This document shows positions 40,469-52,495 of a stretch of 64,000 nt of DNA, piece after piece. The stretch lies in NCBI GenBank assembly GCA_920105625.2, contig CAKKTE020000165.1, positions 558,001-622,000 of the forward strand, read 5' to 3'. This DNA is from Clusia tigrina. Lineage: Eukaryota; Arthropoda; Insecta; Diptera; Clusiidae. A program made the position numbers and the translations under genes. The first letter of the stretch is position 1, and the number at the start of each line of letters is the position of its first letter. The notes below the pieces were generated by a model. The model did no database searches. It was not told where the DNA came from and was given only the letters and a program-made list of their open reading frames with translations.

Positions 40469-42630
40469 AACAATAAAGTACTCGAGCCTCTTGTCAATTT
40501 AAGCTATCGCTCAAAGCAATGCTACCCTTGAGTCCCAAATCAAATACTGATAAAACTTCAAATGGCCCTAACTTCTATACGGTACGTCCTACACCTTTCA
40601 AAGTTTGCAACATACAAATGCTTGTAACTTTTTACTAGAGCGTCATAAAACCTTGAAATTTTGTAACAGTAAAGTACTCGAGCCTCTTGGTAATTTAAGC
40701 TATCGCACAAAGCTATGCTACCCTTGAGTCCCAAATCAAACACTGATAAAACTTCAACTGGCCCTAACTTCTATACGGAACTTCCTACACCTATCAAAGT
40801 TTGCAACATACAAATGCTTGTAACTTTTTACTGGACCGTCATAAAACCTTGAAATTTTCTAACAATAAAGTACTCGATAAAACTTCAAAAGGCCCTAACT
40901 TCTTTACGGTGCATCCTACACCTATCAAAGTTTGCAACATACAAATGCTTGTAACTTTTTACTGGAGCGCCACAAAGCCTTGAAAACTTGTAACAATAAA
41001 TTACTCGAGCCTCTTGTCAATTTAAGCTATCGCTCAAAGCAATGCTACCTTGAGTCTCAAATCAAACACTGATAAAACTTCAAATCCCCCTAACTTCTAT
41101 ACGGTACGTCCTATACCTATCAAAGTTTGCAACATACAAAGGCTTGTAACTTTTTACTGGAGCGTCATAAAACCTTGAAATTTTGTAACAATAAAGTACT
41201 CGAGCCTCTTGTCAATTTAAGCTACCGCTCAAAGCTATGCTACCCTTGAGTCCCAAATCAAACACTGATACAACTTCAAATGTCCCTAACTTCTATACGG
41301 AACTTCCTACACCTATCAAAGTTTGCAACATACAAATGCTTGTAACTTTTTAATGGACCGCCATAAAACCTTGAAATTTTGTAACAATAAAGTACTCGAG
41401 CCTCTTGGCAATTTAAGCTATCGCTGATAGCTATGCTACCCTTGAGTTCCAAATCAAACACTGATAAAACTTCAAATGGCCCTAACTTCTATACGGTACC
41501 TCCTACACCTGTCAATGTTTGCAACATACAAATGCTTGCAACTTTTTACTGGAGCGTCATAAAACCTTGAAATTTTGTAACAATAAAGTACTCTAGCCTC
41601 TTGGTAATTTAAGCTATCGCTCAAAGCTATGCTACCCTTGAGTCCCAAATCAACCACTGATAAAACTTTAAATGGCCCTAACTTCTCTACGGTACGTACT
41701 ATACCTATCAAAGTTTGCAACATACAAATGCTTGAAACTTTTTACTGCAGCGTCATAAAACCTTGAAATTTTGTAACAATAAACTACTCGAGCCTCTTGG
41801 CAATTTAAGCTATCGCTCAAAGCTATGCTACCCTTGAGTCCCAAATCAAACACTGATAAAACTTCAAATGGCCCTAACTTCTATACGGTGCATCCTACAC
41901 CTATCAAAGTTTGCAACATACAAATGATTGTAACTTTTTACTGGAGCGTCATAAAACCTTGAGATTTTTTAACAATAAAGTACTCTAGCCTCTTGTCAAT
42001 TTAAGCTATGGCGCAAAGCTATGCTCCCCTTGAGTCCCAAATCAAATACTGATAAAACTTCAAATTGCCCTAACTTCTATACGGTACGTCCTACACCTTT
42101 CAATGTTTGCAACATACAATGCTTGTAACCTTGAAATCTTGTCACAATAAACTACTCGAGCTTCTTGTCAATTTAAGCTATCGCTCAAAGCTATGCTACC
42201 CTTGAGTCCCAAATCAAACACTGATAAAACTTCAAATGGCCCTAACTTCTATACGGAACTTCCTACACCTATCAAAGTTTGCAACATACAAATGCTTGTA
42301 ACTTTTTACTGGACCGCCATAAAATCTTGAAATTTTGTAACAATAAAGTACTCGAGCCTCTTGGCAATTTAAGCTATCGCTGAAAGTTATGCTACCCTCG
42401 AGTCCCAAATCAAACACTGATAATACTTCAAATTGCCCTAACTTCTATACGGTACGTCCTATACCTATCAAAGTTTGCAACATACAAATGCTTTATACTT
42501 TTTAATGGAGCTTCATAAAACTTTGAAATTTTGTAACAATAAAGTACTCGAGCCCCTTCTCAATTTCAGCTATCGCTCAAAGCTATGCTACCCTTGAGTC
42601 CCAAATCCAACACTGATAAAACTTCAAATG
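40469..42630 (+). repeat. HOR-derived monomers with more point differences
   Basis: This stretch is colinear first with the HOR unit (131-bp unit near 40875), then with the 20.6-21.1 kb and 18.5-19.5 kb sequences (offset 20641 for the former). It carries extra single-base changes such as ttttctaac, caaaggcttg, gctatggcgc and cttctcaattt, more than I see inside the array core. Confidence 0.75.
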
Positions 42631-43921
42631 GCCCTAACTTCTTTACGGTGCATCCTACACCTATCAAAGTTTGCAACATATAAATGCTTCTAACTTTTTA
42701 CTGGAGCGCCACAAAACCTAGAAATCTTGTAACAATAAAGTACTCGAGCCTCTTGTCAATTTAAGCTATCGCTCAAAGCAATGCTCCCCTTGAGTCCCAA
42801 ATCAAACACTGATAAAACTTCAAATGGCCATAACTTCTATAAGGTACGTCCTACACCTATCAAAGTTTGCAACATTCAAATGCTTGTAACTTTTTACTGG
42901 AGCGTCATAAAACCTTGAAATTTCGTAACAATAGGCCCTAACTTCTATACGGTACGTCCTACACCTATCAATGTTTGCAACATACAAATGCTTGTAACTT
43001 TTTACTGGAGCGTCATTAAACCTTGAAATTTTGTAACAATAAAGTACTCGAGCCTCTTGGTAATTTAAGCTATCGCTCAAAGCTATGCTACCCTTGAGTC
43101 CCAAATAAAACACTGATAAAACTTTAAATGGCCCGAACTTCTATACGGTACGTACTATACCTATCAAAGTTTGCAACATACAAATGCTTGAAACTTTTTA
43201 CTGGAGCGTCATGAAACCTTGAAATTTTGTAGCAATAAAGTACTCGAGCTTCTTGTCAATTTAAGCTATCGCTCAAAGCTATGCTACCCTTAAGTCCCAA
43301 ATCAAACACTGATAAAACTTCAAATGGCCCTAACTTCTATACGGTACGTCCTACACCTATCAAATTTTGCAACATACAAATTCTTGTAACTTTTTACTGG
43401 AGCGTCATAAAACCTTGAAATTGTGTAACAATAAAGTACTCGAGCCTCTTGTCAATTTAAGCTATCGCTCAAAGCTAAGCTACCCTTGAGTCCCAAATCA
43501 AACACTGATAAAACTTCAAATTGCCCTAACTTCTATACGGTACGTCCTACACCTATCAAAGTTTGCAACATACAAATGCTTGAAACTTTTTACTGGAGCG
43601 TCATAAAACCTTGAAATTTTGTAACAATAAAGTACTCGAGCCTCTTGTCAGTTTAAGTTATCGCTCAAAGCTATGCTACCCTTGAGTTCCAAATCAAACA
43701 CTGATAAAATTTCAAATGGCTGTAACTTCTATACGGAACTTCCTACACCTATCAAAGTTTGCAACATACAAATGCTTGTAACTTTTTACTGGAGCGTCAT
43801 AAAACCTTGAAATTTTGTAACAATAAAGTACTGGAGCCTCTTGTCAATTAAAGCAATCGCTCAAAGCTATGCTACCCTTGAGTCCCAAATCAAACACTAA
43901 TAAAACTTCAAATGGTCCTAA
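42631..43921 (+). repeat. ~1.29-kb tandem duplication, copy 1
   Basis: Private marks catataaatgcttc, ggccataacttctataagg, cgtcattaaacc, ggctgtaac and tactggagcc recur downstream. The offset is 1284 bp at first, then 1307, then 1294, because small indels separate the copies. One indel here fuses gtaacaata to ggccctaac at about 42928, removing most of a monomer. Confidence 0.85.
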
Positions 43922-45215
43922 CTTCTTTACGGTGCATCCTACACCTATCAAAGTTTGCAACATATAAATGCTTCTAACTTTTTACTGGAGCGCCACAAAA
44001 CCTAGAAATCTTGTAACAATAAAGTACTCGAGCCTCTTGTCAATTTAAGCTATCGCTCAAAGCAATGCTCCCCTTGAGTCCCAAATCAAACACTGATAAA
44101 ACTTCAAATGGCCATAACTTCTATAAGGTACGTCCTACACCTATCAAAGTTTGCAACATTCAAATGCTTGTAACTTTTTACTGGAGCGTCATAAAACCTT
44201 GAAATTTTGTAACAATAAAGTACTCGATAAAACTTCAAATGGCCATAACTTCTATACGGTACGTCCTACACCTTTCAATGTTTGCAACATACAAATGCTT
44301 GTAACTTTTTACTGGAGCGTCATTAAACCTTGAAATTTTGTAACAATAAAGTACTCGAGCCTCTTGGTAATTTAAGCTATCGCTCAAAGCTATGCTACCC
44401 TTGAGTCCCAAATAAAACACTGATAAAACTTTAAATGGCCCGAACTTCTATACGGTACGTACTATACCTATCAAAGTTTGCAACATACAAATGCTTGAAA
44501 CTTTTTACTGGAGCGTCATGAAACCTTGAAATTTTGTAGCAATAAAGTACTCGAGCTTCTTGTCAATTTAAGCTATCGCTCAAAGCTATGCTACCCTTAA
44601 GTCCCAAATCAAACACTGATAAAACTTCAAATGGCGCTAACTTCTATACGGTACGTCCTACACCTATCAAATTTTGCAACATACAAATTCTTGTAACTTT
44701 TTACTGGAGCGTCATAAAACCTTGAAATTGTGTAACAATAAAGTACTCGAGCCTCTTGTCAATTTAAGCTATCGCTCAAAGCTAAGCTACCCTTGAGTCC
44801 CAAATCAAACACTGATAAAACTTCAAATTGCCCTAACTTCTATACGGTACGTCCTACACCTATCAAAGTTTGCAACAAACTTTTTACTGGAGCGTCATAA
44901 AACCTTGAAATTTTGTAACAATAAAGTACTCGAGCCTCTTGTCAGTTTAAGCTATCGCTCAAAGCTATGCTACCCTTGAGTTCCAAATCAAACACTGATA
45001 AAATTTCAAATGGCTGTAACTTCTATACGGAACTTCCTACACCTATCAAAGTTTGCAACATACAAATGCTTGTAACTTTTTACTGGAGCGTCATAAAACC
45101 TTGAAATTTTGTAACAATAAAGTACTGGAGCCTCTTGTCAATTAAAGCAATCGCTCAAAGCTATGCTACCCTTGAGTCCCAAATCAAACACTAATAAAAC
45201 TTCAAATGGTCCTAA
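43922..45215 (+). repeat. ~1.29-kb tandem duplication, copy 2
   Basis: Second copy of 42631-43921. It has an intact 131-bp type join (gtactcgataaaacttc at about 44223), where copy 1 has a different join, and it lacks 13 bp at about 44878 (gcaacaaacttttt). The small indels show that the copies have drifted independently. Confidence 0.85.
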
Positions 45216-45580
45216 CTTCTATACGGTACGTCCTACACCTATCAAAGTTTGCAACATACAAATGCTTGTAAATTTTTACTGGACCGTCATAAAAGCTTGA
45301 AATTTTGTAACAATAAAGTACTCGAGCCTCTTGTAAATTTAAGCTATCGCTCAAAGCTATGCTACCCTTGAGTCCCAAGTCAGACACTGATAATACTTCA
45401 AATGGCCCTAACTTCTATACGGTGCATCCAACACCTATCAAAGTTTGCAACATACAAATGCTTGTAACTTTTTACTGGAGCGTCATAAACCTTGAAATCT
45501 TGTAACAATAAAGTACTCGAGCCTCTTGTCAATTTAAGCTATCGCTCAAAGCTATGCTACCCTTGAATCCCAAATCAAAC
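45216..45580 (+). repeat. Last + monomers before the orientation switch
   Basis: Nearly two full-length monomers with unusual point changes (caagtcagacac, catccaacacc, cataaaccttg, cttgaatccc). The final one is cut at caaatcaaac. Confidence 0.8.
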
Positions 45581-45592
45581 TAGGGCCTTTTG
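45571..45592. other. Orientation-switch (inversion) junction
   Basis: The left arm ends inside a monomer at caaatcaaac (45571-45580). The next base starts an inverted monomer, tagggccttttg (45581-45592). On the left side the expected continuation would be actgataaaac. On the right side the expected preceding bases would be tatagaagt. Neither is present and I see no shared bases at the join, so it looks like a blunt or end-joined breakpoint without spacer. The first inverted monomer is of the 131-bp class. It could be a true inversion or an assembly join between opposite-strand contigs. Confidence 0.9.
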
Positions 45593-48500
45593 AAGTTTTA
45601 TCGAGTACTTTATTGATACAAAATTTCAAGGTTCTATGACGCTCCAGTAAAAAGTTACAAGCATTTGTATGTTGCAAACTTTGATAGGTGTAGGACGTAC
45701 CGTATAGAAGTTAGGGCCATTTTAAGTTTTATCAGTGTTTGATTTGGGACTCAAGGGTAGCATAGCTTTGCTCGATAGCTTAAATTGACAAGAGGCTCGA
45801 GTACTTTATTGTTACAAGATTAAAAGGTTACAAGCATTTGTATGTTGCAAACTTTGATAGGTGTAGGATGCACCGTATAGAAGTTAGGGCCTTTTGAAAT
45901 TTTATCGAGTACTTTATTGTTAAAAAATTTCAAGGTTTTATGACGCTCCAGTAAAAAGTTACAAGCATTTGTATGTTGCAAATTTTGATAGGTGTAGGAT
46001 GTACCGTATAGAAGTTAGGGCCATTTGAAATTTTATCAGTGTTTGAAGTGGGAGTCAAGGGTAGCATAGCTTTGCTCGATAGCTTAAATTGACAAGAGGC
46101 TCGAGTACTTTATTGTTACAAAATTTCAAGGTTTTATGACGCTCCAGTAAAAAGTTACAAGAATTTGTATGTTGCAAGATTTGATAGGTGTAGGACGTAC
46201 CGTATAGAAGTTAGGGCCATTTGAAGTTTTATCAGTGTTTGATTTGGGACTCAAGGGTAGCATAGCTTTGAGCGATAGCTTAAATTGACAAGAAGCTCGA
46301 GAACTTTATTGTTACAAAATTTCAAGGCTTTATGACGCTCCAGTAAAAAGTTACAAGCATTTGTATGTTGCAAACTTTGATAGGTGTAGGACGTACCGTA
46401 TAGAAGTTCGGGCCATTTGAAGTTTTATCAGTGTTTAATTTGGGACTCATGGGTAGCATAGCTTTGAGCGATAGCTTAAATTGACAAGAGGCTCGAGTAC
46501 TTTATTGTTACAAAATTTCAAGGTTTTATGACGCTGCAGTAAAAAGTTACAAGCATTTGTATGTTGCAAACTTTGATAGGTGTAGGATGCACCGTATAGA
46601 AGTTAGGGCCATTTGAAGTTTTATCAGTGTTTGATTTGGGACTCAAGGGTTCCATAGCTTTGAGCGATAGCTTAAACTGATAAGAGGCTCTAGTAGTATA
46701 AAAGTTAGGGCCATTTGAAGTTTTATCAGTGTTTGATTTGGAACTCAATTATAGCATAGCGTTGAGCGATAGCTTAAATTGACAAGAGACTCGAGTACTT
46801 TATTGTTACAAAATTTCAAGGTTTTATGACGCTCCAGTAAAAAGTTACAAGCATTTGTATGTTGCAAACTTTGATAGGTGTAGGATGCACCGTATAGAAG
46901 TTAGGGCCTTTTGAGGTTTTATCGAGTACTTTATTGTTACAAAATTTCAAGGTTCTATGACGCTCCAGTAAAAAGTTACAAGCATTTGTATGTTGCAAAC
47001 TTTGATAGGTGTAGGATGTACCGTATAGAAGTAAGGGTCATTTGAAGTTTTATCAGTGTTTGATTTGGGACTCAAGGATAGCTTTGCTCGATAGCTTAAA
47101 TTGACAAGAGGCTCGAGTACTTTATTGTTACAAGATTAAAAGGTTACAAGCATTTGTATGTTGCAAACTTTGATAGGTGTAGGATGCACCGTATAGAAGT
47201 TAGGGCCTTTTGAAGTTTTATCGAGTACTTTATTGTTAAAAAATTTGAAGGTTTTATGACGCTCCAGTAAAAAGTTACAAGCATTTGTATGTTGCAAACT
47301 TTGATAGGTGTAGGATGTATCGTATAGAAGTTAGGGCCATTTCAAATTTTATCAGTGTTTGAATTGGGAGTCAAGGGTAGCATAGCTTTGCTCGATAGCT
47401 TAAATTGACAAGAGGCTCGATACTTTATTGTTACAAAATTTCAAGGTTTTATGACGCTTTAGTAAAAAGTTACAAGCATTTGTATGTTGCAAACTTTGGT
47501 AGGTGTAGGACGTACCGTATAGAAGTTAGGGCCATTTGAAGTTTTATCAGGGTTTGATTTGGGACTCATGGGTAGCATAGCTTTGAGCGATAGCTTAAAT
47601 TGACAAGAGGCTCGAGTACTTTATTGTTACAAAATTTCAAGGTTTTATGACGCTCCAGTAAAAAGTTACAAGCATTTGTATGTTGCAAACTTTGATTGGT
47701 GTAGGATGCACCGTATAGAAGTTAGGGCCTTTTGAAGTTTTATCAGTGTTTGATTTGCGACTCAAGGGTAGCATAGCTTTGAGCGATAGCTTAAATTACC
47801 AAGAGGCTCGAGTACTTTATTGTTACAAAATTTCAAGGTTTTATGACGCTCCAGTAAAAAGTTACAAGCATTTGTATGTTGCAAACTTTGAAAAGTGTAG
47901 GACGTACCGTATAGAAGTTAGGGCCATTTGAAGTTTTATCAGTATTTGATTTGGGACTCAAGGGTAGCATAGCTTTGAGCGATAGCTTAAACTGATAAGA
48001 GGCTCTAGTAGTATAGAAGTTAGGGCCATTTGAAGTTTTATCAGTGTTTGATTTGGGACTTAAGGGTAGCATAGCTTTGAGCGATAGCTTAAATTGACAA
48101 GAGGCTCGAGTACTTTATTGTTACAAAATTTTAAGGTTTTATGACGCTCCAGTAAAAAGTTACAAGCATTTGTATGTTGCAAACTTTGATAGGTGTAGGA
48201 TGCACCGTATAGAAGTTAGGGCCTTTTGAGATTTTATCGAGTACTTTATTGTTACAAAATTTCAAGGTAATGTGACGCTCCAGTAAAAGTTACAAGCATT
48301 TGTATGTTGCCAACTTTGATAGGTGTAGGACGTACCGTATAGAAGTTAGGGCCATTTGAAGTTTTATCAGTGTTTGATTTGGGACTCAAGGGTAGCATAG
48401 CTTTGAGCGATAGCTTAAATTGACAAGAGGCTCGAGTCCTTTATTGTCACAGAATTTCAAGGTTTTATGACGCTCCAGTAAAAAGTTACAAGCATTTGTA

Positions 48501-48719
48501 TGTTGCAAACTTTGATAGGTGTAGGAAGTTCCGTATAGAAGTTAGGGCCATTTGAAGTTTTATCAGTGTTTGATTTGCGACTCAAGGGTAGCATAGCTTT
48601 GAGCGATAGCTTAAATTACCAAGAGGCTCGAGTACTTTATTGTTACAAAATTTCAAGGTTTTATGACGCTCCAGTAAAAAGTTACAAGCATTTGTATGTT
48701 GCAAACTTTGAAAAGTGTA
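45581..48719 (-). repeat. Inverted mixed monomers next to the junction
   Basis: Satellite only, in the - orientation. It holds four or five 131-bp units, 172-bp units near 45817 and 47133, and 102-bp units near 46690 and 48005. The gctttgctcgatag variant is common here. A block with gatttgcgactc recurs 820 bp apart (47746 and 48566). Confidence 0.8.
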
Positions 48720-50320
48720 GGATGCACCGTATAGAAGTTAGGGCCTTTTGAAGTTTTATCGAGTACTTTATTGTTACAAAATTTCAAGGTAATATGACGC
48801 TCCAGTAAAAGTTACAAGCATTTGTATGTTGCCAACTTTGATAGGTGTAGGACGTACCGTATAGAAGTTAGGGCCATTTGAAGTTTTATCAGTGTTTGAT
48901 TTGGGACTCATGGGTAGCATAGCTTTGCTCGATAGCTTAAATTGACAAGAGGCTCGAGTACTTTATTGTTACAAGATTAAAAGGTTACAAGCATTCGTAT
49001 GTTGCAAACTTTGATAGGTGTAGGATGCACTGTATAGAAGTTAGGGCCATTTGAAGTTTTATCAGTGTTTGATTTGGAACTCAAGGGTAGCATTGCTTTG
49101 AGCGATAGCTTAAATTGACAAGAGGCTCGAGTACTTTGTTGTTACAAGATTTCAAGGTTTTGTGGCGCTCCAGTAAAAAGTTACAAGCATTTGTATGTTG
49201 CAAACTTTGATAGGTATAGGACGTACCGTATATAAGTTAGGGCAATTTGAAGTATTATCAGTGTTTGATTTGGGACTCGAGGGTAGCATAGCTTTGAGCG
49301 ATAGCTTAAATTGACAAGATTTCAAGGCTGAAGTTTTCAAGGTTGACGTTTTATCAGTGTTTGATTTGGGACTCAAGGGTAGCATAGCTTTCAGCGATAG
49401 CTTAAATTGCCAAGAGGCTCGAGTACTTTATTGTTACAAAATTTCAAGATCGTATGGCGGTCCAGTAAAAACTTACAAGCATTTGTATGTTGCAAACTTT
49501 GATAGGTGTAGGAAATTCCGTATAGAAGTTAGGGCCATTTGAAGTTTTTTATCAGTGTTTGATTTGGGACTCAAGGGTAGCATAGCTTTGAGCGATAGCT
49601 TAAATTGACAAGAGGCTCGAGTACTTTATTGTTACAAAATTTCAAGGTTTTATGACCCTCCAGTAAAAAGTTACAAGCATTTGTATGTTGCAAACTTTGA
49701 TAGGTAGAGGACGTACTGTATAGAAGTTAGGGCCATTTGAAGTATTATTAGTGTTTAATTTGGGACTCAAGGGTAGCATAGCTTTGAGCGATAGCTTAAA
49801 TTGACAAGATTTCAAGGCTGAAGTTTTCAAGGTTGAAGTTTACCAGTGTTTGATTTGGGACTCAAGGGTAACTAGCTTTCAGCGATAGCTTAAATTGCCA
49901 AGAGGCTTGAGTACTTTATTGCTACAAAATTTCAAGGTTTTATGGCGGTCCAGTAAAAAGTTACAAGCATTTGTATGTTGCAAACTTTGATAGGTGTAGG
50001 AAGTTCCGTATAGAAGTTAGGGCCATTTGAAGTTTTATCAGTGTTTGATTTGGGACTCAAGGGTAGCATAGCTTTGAGCGATAGCTTAAATTGCATAGAG
50101 GCTCGAGTACTTTATTGTTACAAAATTTCAAGGTTTTATGACGCTCCAGTAAAAAGTTACTAGCATTTGTATGTTGCAAACTTTGATAGGTGTAGGATGC
50201 ACCGTATAGAAGTTAGGGCCTTTTGAAGTTTTATCGAGTACTTTATTACTACAAAATTTCAAGGTTTTATGGCGGTCCAGTAAAAAGTTACAAGCATTTG
50301 CATGCTGCAAACTTTGATAG
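48720..50320 (-). repeat. 1.6-kb inverted-arm duplication, copy 1 (offset ~2171)
   Basis: Marks aaggtaatatgacg (48787 and 50958), gattaaaagg (48975 and 51146), the 96-bp units and the 'agattgtatggcgg'-like region recur at offset 2171, later 2173. The copies part near 50325, where gaagttcc faces gacgtacc at 52498. Both have two 96-bp units about 490 bp apart. Confidence 0.82.
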
Positions 50321-50889
50321 GTGTAGGAAGTTCCGTATAGAAGTTAGGGCCATTTGAACTTTTATCAGTGTTTGATTTGGGACTCAAGGGTAGCATAGCT
50401 TTGAGCGATAGCTTAAATTACCAAGAGGCTCGAGTAATTTATTGTTACAAAATTTCAAGGTTTTATGACGCTCCAGTAAAAAGTTGCAAGCATTTGTATG
50501 TTGCAAACTTTGAAAGGTGTAGGACGTACCGTATAGAAGTTAGGGCCATTTGAAGTTTTATCAGTATTTGATTTGGGACTCAAGGGTAGCATAGATTTGA
50601 GCGATAGCTTAAACTGATAAGAGGCTCGAGTACTTTATTGTTACAAGATTAAAAGGTTACAAGCATTTGTATGTTGCAAACTTTGATAGGTGTAGGATGC
50701 ACCGTATAGAAGTTAGGGCCATTTGAAGTTTTATCAGTGTTTGACTTGGGACTCAAGGGTAGCATAGCTTTGAGCGATAGCTTAAATTGACAAGAGGCTC
50801 GAGTACTTTATTTTTACAAAATTTTAAGGTTTTATGACGCTCCAGTAAAAAGTTACAAGCATTTGTATGTTGCAAACTTTGATAGGTGT
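50321..50889 (-). repeat. Inverted monomers between the two 1.6-kb copies
   Basis: About three monomers, including a 172-bp unit with gattaaaagg near 50647. Nothing but satellite. Confidence 0.7.
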
Positions 50890-52495
50890 AGGATGCACCG
50901 TATAGAAGTTAGGGCCTTTTGAAGTTTTATCGAGTACTTTATTGTTACAAAATTTCAAGGTAATATGACGCTCCAGTAAAAGTTACAAGCATTTGTATGT
51001 TGCAACCTTTGATAGGTGTAGGACGTACCGTATAGAAGTTAGGGCCATTTGAAGATTTATCAGTGTTTGATTTGGGACTCAAGGGTAGCATAGCTTTGCT
51101 CGATAGCTTAAATTGACAAGAGGCTCGAGTACTTTATTGTTACAAGATTAAAAGGTTACAAGCATTTGTATGTTGCAAACTTTGATAGGTGTAGGATGCA
51201 CCGTATAGAAGTTAGGGCCATTTGAAGTTTTATCAGTGTTTGATTTGGAACTCAAGGGTAGCATTGCTTTGAGCGATAGCTTAAATTGACAAGAGGCTCG
51301 AGTACTTTATTGTTACAAGATTTCAAGGTTTTGTGGCGCTCCAGTAAAAAGTTACAAGCATTTGTATGTTGCAAACTTTGATAGGTATAGGACGTACCGT
51401 ATATATGTTAGGGCCATTTGAAGTATTATCAGTGTTTGATTTGGGACTCGAGGGTAGCATAGCTTTGAGCGATAGCTTAAATTGACAAGATTTCAAGGCT
51501 GAAGTTTTCAATGTTGAAGTTTTATCAGTGTTTGATTTGGGACTCAAGGGTAGCATAGCTTTCAGCGATAGCTTAAATTGCCAAGAGGCTCGAGTACTTT
51601 ATTGTTACAAAATTTCAAGATCGTATGGCGGTCCAGTAAAAAGTTACAAGCATTTGTATGTTGCAAACTTTGATAGGTGTAGGAAGTTCCGTATAGAAGT
51701 TAGGGCCATTTGAAGTTTTTTATCAGTGTTTGATTTGGGACTCAAGGGTAGCATAGCTTTGAGCGATAGCTTAAATTGACAAGAGGCTCGAGTACTTTAT
51801 TGTTACAAAATTTCAAGGTTTTATGACGCTCCAGTAAAAAGTTACAAGCATTTGTATGTTGCAAACTTTGATAGGTATAGGACGTACCGTATAGAAGTTA
51901 GGGCCATTTGAAGTATTAACAGTGTTTAATTTGGGACTCAAGGGTAGCATAGTTTTGAGCGATAGCTTAAATTGACAAGATTTCAAGGCTGAAGTTTTCA
52001 AAGTTGAAGTTTTACCAGTGTTTGATTTGGGACTCAAGGGTAACATAGCTTTCAGCGATAGCTTAAATTGCCAAGAGGCTCGAGTACTTTATTGCTACAA
52101 AATTTCAAGGTTTTATGGCGGTCCAGTAAAAAGTTACAAGCATTTGTATGTTGCAAACTTTGATAGGTGTAGGAAGTTCCGTATAGAAGTTAGGGCCATT
52201 TGAAGTTTTATCAGTGTTTGATTTGGGACTCAAGGGTAGCATAGCTTTAAGCGATAGCTTAAATTGCCTAGAGGCTCGAGTACTTTATTGTTACAAAATT
52301 TCAAGGTTTTATGACGCTCCAGTAAAAAGTTACTAGCATTTGTATGTTGCCAACTTTGATAGGTATAGGATGCACCGTATAGAAGTTAGGGCCTTTTGAA
52401 GTTTTATCGAGTACTTTATTACTACAAAATTTCAAGGTTTTATGGCGGTCCAGTAAAAAGTTACAAGCATTTGTATGCTGCAAACTTTGATAGGT
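50890..52495 (-). repeat. 1.6-kb inverted-arm duplication, copy 2
   Basis: Second copy of 48720-50320. Small differences are present (gttttatggcgg context, caatgttgaag, agtattaacag), so the duplication is older than the 2747-bp pair of the left arm, judging by eye. Confidence 0.82.

Larger units (their letters stand above)
1..45580 (+). repeat. Left arm of the array, monomers in + orientation
   Basis: Every monomer here reads in the same direction, with gtactcgagcctcttg followed by cccttgagtcccaaatc on the + strand. The arm mixes full 196-bp monomers with three recurrent shortened classes (131, 96 and about 172 bp). Around 22.3-34.4 kb they form a regular higher-order repeat. Elsewhere the same monomer types occur in rearranged order. 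The strand label is a convention, since the satellite has no known sense strand. Confidence 0.97.

Noticed and set aside
44878..44890. Retroelement insertion near small indels at 42928 and 44878
   Set aside because: These are losses of satellite bases. No foreign sequence is present at either place.
45571..45592. Foldback or palindromic transposon at the orientation switch
   Set aside because: The two sides enter the monomer at different points, so there is no perfect palindrome at the centre, no terminal repeats and no target-site duplication.
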